A model generated the notes under the pieces. It did not search any database. It was not told where the DNA came from and saw nothing but the letters and a program-made list of their open reading frames with translations. Position numbers and translations under genes: made by a program. DNA of 64,000 nt from Myxocyprinus asiaticus (Eukaryota; Chordata; Actinopteri; Cypriniformes; Catostomidae), in contig NC_059362.1 in NCBI RefSeq assembly GCF_019703515.2, positions 42,337,826 to 42,401,825 of the forward strand, read 5' to 3'. Positions 58,801-64,000 of this stretch are shown piece after piece (within the stretch, counting starts at the first letter, position 1; each line of letters starts with the position of its first letter).

Positions 58801-58970
58801 AACCAATGTCCAAAAGTGTTTGTCTGTTGTAGACAAAAAGGCAGACAACATCCAAGACAAAAAATATAAGAATTGTGAACAAAACAAACAAAATACTACC
58901 ATGTTGTATCGGAGCTCGCAACGCAACAGCCATACTCGGCGCCATCTTGAGTCCAATCAAAGCAGCCTAC
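55855..58970 (-). mobile_element. LINE-B: near full-length non-LTR retrotransposon, inactive
   Basis: Same family as LINE-A. The 3' end (55855, TGATTTGATT repeats and TGTGTGACAATAAATATG) and RT are homologous. The 5' end is at about 58970, after which a frame (58547-58960) starts with MAPSMAVALRAPIQHG and ends ANVQSLDNKLCELKARISF. Endonuclease pieces follow at 58067-58315 (VYIPPQADTDRAIKELYGSI). The endonuclease C-terminus is deleted between about 58067 and 58040. It lies antisense within intron 3 of the zinc-finger gene. Confidence 0.85.
56572..57973 (-). pseudogene. LINE-B reverse transcriptase with in-frame UAG and frameshift
   Basis: From 57973 a 349-codon frame runs through [17 protein letters not shown] (RT motif 0/1), [61 protein letters not shown] (first catalytic Asp) and the FADDTTVVGL catalytic box. 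It ends at TAG (56924-56926) after DNDETA. Downstream, a short deletion shifts the frame (WCQEHNLSLNVSKTKELVVD from the next frame, then 56310-56705). The TAG is at the same codon as in LINE-A. No target-site duplication was found. Confidence 0.85.
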
Positions 58971-59318
58971 ATGACCTAGGCCTATTAGTCAGAAGACACA
59001 CTGTCTCCTAAAGCATGAAGACAGAAATGGAATGGTCTCAAACTGCTTGTACGAGCATGACACCACAAAGAACATATATTAAGATACTTAGAATAATAAA
59101 TCATTAGCTCAAAAGGATATATGTGATAAGTGATTAGTTCCACTAAAATAATTCACTTAAAAGATATATATATATATTGAAGAAGAGGAGGTGGTGATCC
59201 AGGTGTCCACCCCTTCACGGCAAAATACACAGTTGATTGACCACTTCTTCAAACATGGCTCATCCAATCGAATTTTCGAGTTGAAACGATCCATATTATA
59301 ATATTGCTCTCTTCACAG

Positions 59319-59476
59319 GAGAAAGACCCTATCACTGTAAGGACTGTGATAAGCTGTTCACTCAGCTCAACGCCCTTGAGAGACATCAGAGAATCCACAC
59401 GGGAGAGAAGCCGTACATGTGCAGCATGTGTGGACGAACATTTACAGACAAATCCACCATACGCCGGCACACCATG
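59319..59476 (+). CDS. gzf1: Zinc-finger gene exon, fingers 9 and 10
   Basis: Acceptor TCTCTTCACAG at 59308-59318, donor ACCATG|GTAAAG at 59476/59477. Encodes [20 protein letters not shown] (finger 9), linker TGEKP, and [20 protein letters not shown] (finger 10), whose last His comes from the next exon (THD). If the intron were retained the frame would end at a TAA (59510-59512) after 11 further residues, truncating finger 10. Confidence 0.85.
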
Positions 59477-59784
59477 GTAAAGAACCAGCAACCTAACACA
59501 GCACACAATTAATAGGGGGTATATAGTGCATTTAAATAGTATGGTGAATAAAGTCTTGAAAGCATGTGGGATAAATATATTTTGTAAGTAAACATATGCA
59601 TATTATAAAGGTTTACCAAGCAAAAAGTTTTCTCATCTATATATCAGATATGATACTGTATGCACTCCATAGTGGTAAGGATAAAAAAAAGTGCTTCTGG
59701 ACTGGTTACTATTTAAAGGACATGAAGTTTCCATTCTATTACGTGTAATCCATTATTCCACATTATAGAAAGGCCAGTGAACAC

Positions 59785-59787
<3 letters not shown>

Positions 59788-59848
<61 letters not shown>
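59788..59848. repeat. (AT)n microsatellite
   Basis: Uninterrupted AT tract of about 61 bp in intron 4. Confidence 0.95.
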
Positions 59849-59852
<4 letters not shown>

Positions 59853-60439
59853 TTTTCTTTTTTTTTTTATTGTTTTTCTTTGTAAACCTGCTAAACTGAC
59901 ATCTTTGACTGTTATTTCATCGTCTCGTGCTCGACTGCTGCATTATTAAGGGGCTTATTCAGACCAAATGCATTTGTTGCGTTAAAAAAAATTAGATGCA
60001 TCGTGTCTTCGTACACTTTAAAATGTTTACTTTTTTTTTAACTTGACATGCCGCCTAAAAGGTGCGGTCACACTACACTTCATGTTCGTTCAATTGCATC
60101 CGAACGTGTAAGAGTGGAAACGCAAGCTCATGCAAAGAAATTTCACATTCCGCTGCAAACGAAAGTTTACCTTTGGTGACCTCTGACCTGCAAATCTGAA
60201 TAATGAGAAACTGCTTGACCAATAGCTAATCGAAACATTGCACACTGACCACTTAGTTCAATACAAAGAATACATATTTCAAAGCTGTGTTTTTATTGTT
60301 ATAGGAAAGTGAGTAGATGGTATTTATTAACATTTTGGATGTTCCGGTGGGGCTGTTCTGCTGACGGCATGGACTCTCGTGTTGTTGCTGACACATTGAT
60401 AACTGTTAAATGTCGGTATGTCATGTTAGTTAATTCATC

Positions 60440-62420
60440 TCTTTATTTTGGTTGAGTGAGTTCGTCTGATAAGTTGGATGGAAACGGAGGATGTTGTAAT
60501 GGAGACATACACATGGTTTTTCCTTTGAATATTGATCATCGCGTACCTGGCTTCACTGTGTCACCCATACAAAATGGTGCCAGAAACCCAGCACTGACAT
60601 ATACAAGAGATGATTTGCTGTTGATCCATTCTGTGGAATATAATATACCTGTGGACTTGCCAGCTTTCCTGAGAGCACAGCCGGTTAGAAGCAGATGTCG
60701 GCGGAGGAGAGGACAAAGAGGAGGTGTCAGACAGAGTCTTTGGCTTCGTGGCAACAGACCTCCGCTGCCTGCAATAATCCTAAGCAACGTTAGATCGCTG
60801 CAATATAAAATTGAAGAACTACACATTAAAGCCAGGGCTTGTTTTGAGTATCGGGACGCAGGCCTTATGGTTCTCACAGAGACCTGGCTTCATCCGGAGA
60901 TTGCCTGCTCGCAAATTGAGGTGGAAGGCTTCTCTCTTGTTCGAGCAGATAGAACTGCTACATCGGGGAAAAGTCGAGGCAACGGCACTTATGTGTTTGT
61001 AAATCACAGCTGGTGCCGCCAATTCACAGTGAAAGCTTTGGTATGTAATCCTGATATTTAATTATTGTGCCTAAGACCTTTTTATCTTTCACGGGAGTAT
61101 GGGAACATTCTTATCTGTGCGGTTTATGTCCCTCCATCGGGCAATGCAGCAAAAGCCGTGGGCCATATAAGTGACTGGTTCTGGTTATAAGTGACTGGTT
61201 CTGGTTATGAACAGTATGTAAAATGCAATACCAGAGATAAAAAAGTACTTGATAAATGCTATGGGAACATAAAAGAGGCATATACTGCTAGATCAAGGCC
61301 TCCCTTATCAAATTCTGACCACAACACTCTATTTAATTCCAACATATAAGATACTTCTGAAGTGACGTAAACCCGAGATTAAAAAAGTAAGTGTGTGGTT
61401 CAAGGACGGTGTAGAATCTCTGAAGGGATGTTTTCTCTGCACCGACTGGGAAGTTTCCATAGCAAAAACATTGATGAAGCAACTGTGGGAACAACGGATT
61501 ATATTATTCATTCTGTGTGGACAATGTGGTCTCTAAAAAAGATGTGATTGTTTACCCCAGCAATAAACCCTACATAACAAAGGAGATAAAGGACTGTATT
61601 AACAGGAAGAAATTTGCTTTTAGCATTCATGATCGCTTAGCATTTAAATCTGTTCAGAAAGAATTGAATCAGTTACTTAGAGGTGCTAGGAAAAGACAAA
61701 AGGATATCCTAGAGAAGAATTTGTATAGGTCAAACTCTAAACGTGTCTGGGATTCAATGAAATCTATAACTAATATGCATTCAGTGAAGAATATTATAAC
61801 TACACATGGTGATCTACAAAAGGCAAACGATTAAAATAATTTATATTTAAGATTTGATAATTGTGGTTTTACTTTAGAGAGCAGCAATAAGGAAATGAAC
61901 TCTATCCTGGACATGGATAAGAGTAATAATGAGTTATGTTTAAGTATCTTTTTAAACATATCTGCTCTTAGAAATCTTCAGGTCCTGATGGAATTTCAGC
62001 TTTTATTTTAAAAAGTTGTGCAGATGATTTGACCTCGGCATGGTGCCCCATTTTACAACACTCTTTAGACACCCAAACTGTTCCTAACCATTGGAAAAAG
62101 GCTGTTATTATACCAGTCCCAAATAGAACGCAATGTGTGAAAGTAAATAACAGTCTGTCACAACAAAAAATGATCAGTACGGGTGTTCCACAAGGCTGTG
62201 TTAGTTCACCAGTCCTTTTTACACTTTTCACAAATGAGTGCTCAAGCAGGCACTCACAGAATTATATTTTTAAATACTTAGATGACACTGCTATTTTGAG
62301 TTTACTTCATGAGCAAGACAATTCCAGCACTATCTACCGGTTGGAAATAAGGCTGTTTGTTGACTGGTGTGATAATAACTATTTTATAATAAATGGAAAC
62401 AGAGGAGATTGTCTTTGATC
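60440..62420 (+). pseudogene. LINE-D: endonuclease and RT remnants, internally deleted
   Basis: Frame 60456-61061 holds the start of an apurinic-type endonuclease (PAIILSNVRSLQYKIEELHI, LMVLTETWLHPEIA, GTYVFVNHSWC). Further pieces read NILICAVYVPPSGNAAKAVG, ARSRPPLSNSDHNTL (SDH box of the endonuclease) and 61517-61834 (KPYITKEIKDCINRKKFAF, LEKNLYRSNSKRVWDSMKSI). RT remnants are GPDGISAFILKSCADDL, PNHWKKAVIIPVPN, then after a large internal deletion near 62140 STGVPQGCVSSPVLFTLFTN and KYLDDTAILSLL. Several stops and shifts, and a 20-bp tandem duplication at 61167-61206. A different family from LINE-A/B. Confidence 0.8.
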
Positions 62421-62998
62421 CTGTACTGTGTGTCATTTTTAATGTTCAATAAAATGCAGCAACATGGAGTCCACAGCAAATTTCCCCTTGGGAACAATAT
62501 AGTATAATTTGACTTTGATATAAAATTAGTTGCTATTTGTGATTTGTTATTTATTAAAACTAGCAGCCCTTGTGCATGACAACAAATCCTGTCCGCTCCG
62601 GTGTCCGAGATAATTTTGCATGCTCAAAGTCTAGTGTGACCACCCCTTAAAGCCACATCATTTCAGTTTGAAAACTAAATGTTCAGTTTCCTAACGCAAT
62701 CGTTTTCCAAAGTATGTGGATATGGAGAGCGTTTTATGAAAGTCTTCGTTTTTGGTGGAGGAAAACACCGTTCTAGTGTGGATGAGAGGCATAAGCATAT
62801 GTGTTTGAAAACACAATCTCAACGTGGCCTAAAAACACGTCTCGAGCATTCCATTCAATTTGTTGCACTGCGTCAAACTTTTATTTAAACCAAGAACGTG
62901 TTCTCTCTGAACGGCCCCCTAAATTGCCCTTTTTAGTAGGGATTAGGCTTTTTAAACTTACAGTCTGTTTTATTTAATCAAACCATGTTTTTCTGCAG

Positions 62999-63580
62999 AC
63001 CCATGACAAACAAACGCCATGGAAGAACTTCCTGGTTGTTCTGGAGGGAAATGTTGAAGACAGAGTGAAGAAGCCTAAAGGCTCTTCTCAGAAGAAGGAC
63101 AAGACTGTCAGTGCTGTTCTTGAACCCCAGAGTCAGAACAGTGACACAGGGAAAACCCAAGAAGTGGTGGCCGTGTCCGGAGAGCCTGTGACCATTTCTG
63201 GAGACTGGGCAGGGCCTGGAACCATTGCGCTGGTCAGCCATCCCTTCCCGGGCGACCTCACAGTCATCCAGACCGAAGTTCCAGTGGGGACACAACTTCA
63301 GCCCATAGTCACCACGGACGGTACCAGCGTCATCTCTCTGGATGCATCTACAGTTGGTTTGCCCGTGACACTCCCATTTTCTATCCCCATCTCTGTTGCA
63401 CATTCCTTCACTGTTTCTCCGTCGATATCCTGTTCTGTGCCTATCACAATTTCCGGTCATGTTTCAGAAGCCATCTTCGCTCCAGTGGCAACAGCAGCTT
63501 CGTCAGAAACCAAAACCACTATCCTGACTCCAGTTCCAGTTCCTCTACCTACATCTGATGAATGTGTAAAGGTAGAGTAG
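62999..63580 (+). CDS. gzf1: Zinc-finger gene last exon, C-terminal tail
   Basis: Acceptor TTTTTCTGCAG to 62998. The exon begins THDKQTPWKNFLVVLEGNVE, completing finger 10 (C-x2-C, H-x3-H) and entering a non-finger tail. The tail has a basic patch (DRVKKPKGSSQKKDK), then a low-complexity Ser/Thr/Pro/Val-rich region (GLPVTLPFSIPISVAHSF, APVATAASSETKTTILTPV) with no folded domain recognised; such tails often act in transactivation or repression. The DK-TPWK-like motif after the last finger resembles GZF1 as I remember it. The stop is TAG at 63578-63580, but see 63581-63679. Confidence 0.8.
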   Translation, partial: THDKQTPWKNFLVVLEGNVEDRVKKPKGSSQKKDKTVSAVLEPQSQNSDTGKTQEVVAVSGEPVTISGDWAGPGTIALVSHPFPGDLTVIQTEVPVGTQLQPIVTTDGTSVISLDASTVGLPVTLPFSIPISVAHSFTVSPSISCSVPITISGHVSEAIFAPVATAASSETKTTILTPVPVPLPTSDECVKVE

Positions 63581-63679
63581 ACACAGGTTTCAGACTCCCA
63601 ACAGGAAGTCACAGAGGTCACACAGACTGTAAATGATTCAAACAGCATAGAAATCTCAACAGGAGAGAATGCAGAGTAG
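63581..63679 (+). other. In-frame coding-like extension beyond the TAG stop
   Basis: In the same frame the sequence continues TQVSDSQQEVTEVTQTVNDS, NSIEISTGENAE and reaches a second TAG at 63677-63679. The 32 codons are acidic and Ser/Thr/Gln-rich like the preceding tail. One C to T change (CAG to TAG) would explain the first stop. Confidence 0.5.
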
Positions 63680-64000
63680 TTTGATTCTCATATCTGTGGT
63701 CTTTGTTTTTGTTCTACACTTTCCAAAAATATCATGTTTGCATTGCTTTATCAGCTGTAAATACTCGTTTGTTTTGTAAAGACAGATTTCATAACTCTAT
63801 GAAGAATTATGTCAAAATGTCTGAATTCTGGCAGTCTTGATTTGGTACAGTAACTGGAGAAAGACATGTAGATCATATGTAACCCGAAGCGTATTCTTAG
63901 ATCACATTTGAAAATTCTGCTCTTTGTTTTACAATATCATATAGGCAACAATTTCCTTAGCTTGTGCTTAAGTTTTGTTCAAAGGATAGGAAAGTTCCCT
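63680..64000 (+). other. 3' untranslated region of the zinc-finger gene (to window edge)
   Basis: AT-rich sequence after the last in-frame stop. No AATAAA is seen before the window ends, so the transcript end probably lies beyond it. Confidence 0.5.

Larger units (their letters stand above)
52917..59318 (+). other. Intron 3 of the zinc-finger gene, transposon-filled
   Basis: 6.4 kb between GTATCT and TCTCTTCACAG. Contains a T-run (53041-53062), a T-run and (AT)n at 53367-53463, R2 copy b, an L2-type LINE 3' fragment and LINE-B, the last two antisense to the gene. No further finger exon seen. Confidence 0.8.
59477..62998 (+). other. Intron 4 of the zinc-finger gene, transposon-filled
   Basis: Between GTAAAG and TTTTTCTGCAG. 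Holds a 61-bp (AT)n (59788-59848) and a decayed LINE in + orientation (60440-62420). The LINE is set inside sequence whose outer parts, AGGGGCTTATTCAGACC (59949) and CTCTCTGAACGGCCCCCT (62904-62921), look like inverted ends of an older repeat. Confidence 0.65.

Noticed and set aside
59477..59512. Normal protein end at the TAA after exon 4
   Set aside because: It would destroy finger 10, whereas splicing to 62999 restores the finger with the right phase; at most a minor isoform.
59949..62922. Intron 4 outer sequences as a defined DNA transposon
   Set aside because: The inverted ends match only partly and no target duplication was found, so it is mentioned but not listed as an element.

Overview
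The window looks like a gene-poor, transposon-dense stretch of a ray-finned fish chromosome, most likely a cypriniform. The evidence is a tRNA-headed SINE of the type abundant in carp-like fishes, many Tc1-like elements, L2/Rex-type LINEs, TTAA-flanked palindromic elements and a fish Ty3/gypsy element. Nothing bacterial, viral or plasmid-like is present. The only host gene I can support is a C2H2 zinc-finger gene on the + strand, from about 50.1 kb to the right edge.

Host gene (50.1-64 kb). Five exons (50506-51029, 52570-52664, 52749-52916, 59319-59476, 62999-63580) join with GT/AG junctions and matching phases. They give ten consecutive C2H2 fingers followed by a Ser/Thr/Pro/Val-rich tail. 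Finger number, finger sequence and the motif just after finger 10 suggest GZF1 (GDNF-inducible zinc finger protein 1). The BTB domain expected at the N-terminus of GZF1 is not seen anywhere upstream in the window. The zinc-finger exon has an in-frame stop just before its first ATG, so this may be a BTB-less gene or isoform. The reading frame also continues 32 codons past the annotated stop. Introns 1, 3 and 4 are filled with transposon debris.

Left region (0-20 kb). A hAT end has split a Tc1 fragment at the left edge. An 805-bp non-autonomous hAT element with a perfect 8-bp target duplication follows at 2.2-3.0 kb. A LINE at 3.7-7.9 kb is interrupted by two adjacent Tc1 elements. From 8.0 to 11.6 kb lies a decayed Ty3/gypsy element whose pol order is protease, integrase, reverse transcriptase, RNase H, the order known for Gmr1-like elements of fish. 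The complementary 5' half of another copy (LTR, primer-binding site, gag) lies at 18.6-19.5 kb. A fold-back Tc1 derivative (11.9-12.7 kb) and a SINE (19.7-20.2 kb) complete this part.

Middle (20-50 kb). A 2.2-kb hAT element with a broken transposase, three Tc1-like copies in minus orientation, several MITEs with clear target duplications, a LINE fragment and a second, truncated Tc1 copy are scattered through AT-rich unassigned DNA. Immediately upstream of the zinc-finger gene is an AT-rich tandem array (49.5-50.1 kb). It is bracketed by two copies of a segment carrying a promoter-like motif, exactly 1,000 bp apart.

All transposon reading frames seen carry at least one stop or frameshift or lack a terminal part. 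The window is therefore mainly a record of nested insertions around one host gene. All calls are from reading the sequence by eye; no searches were run.
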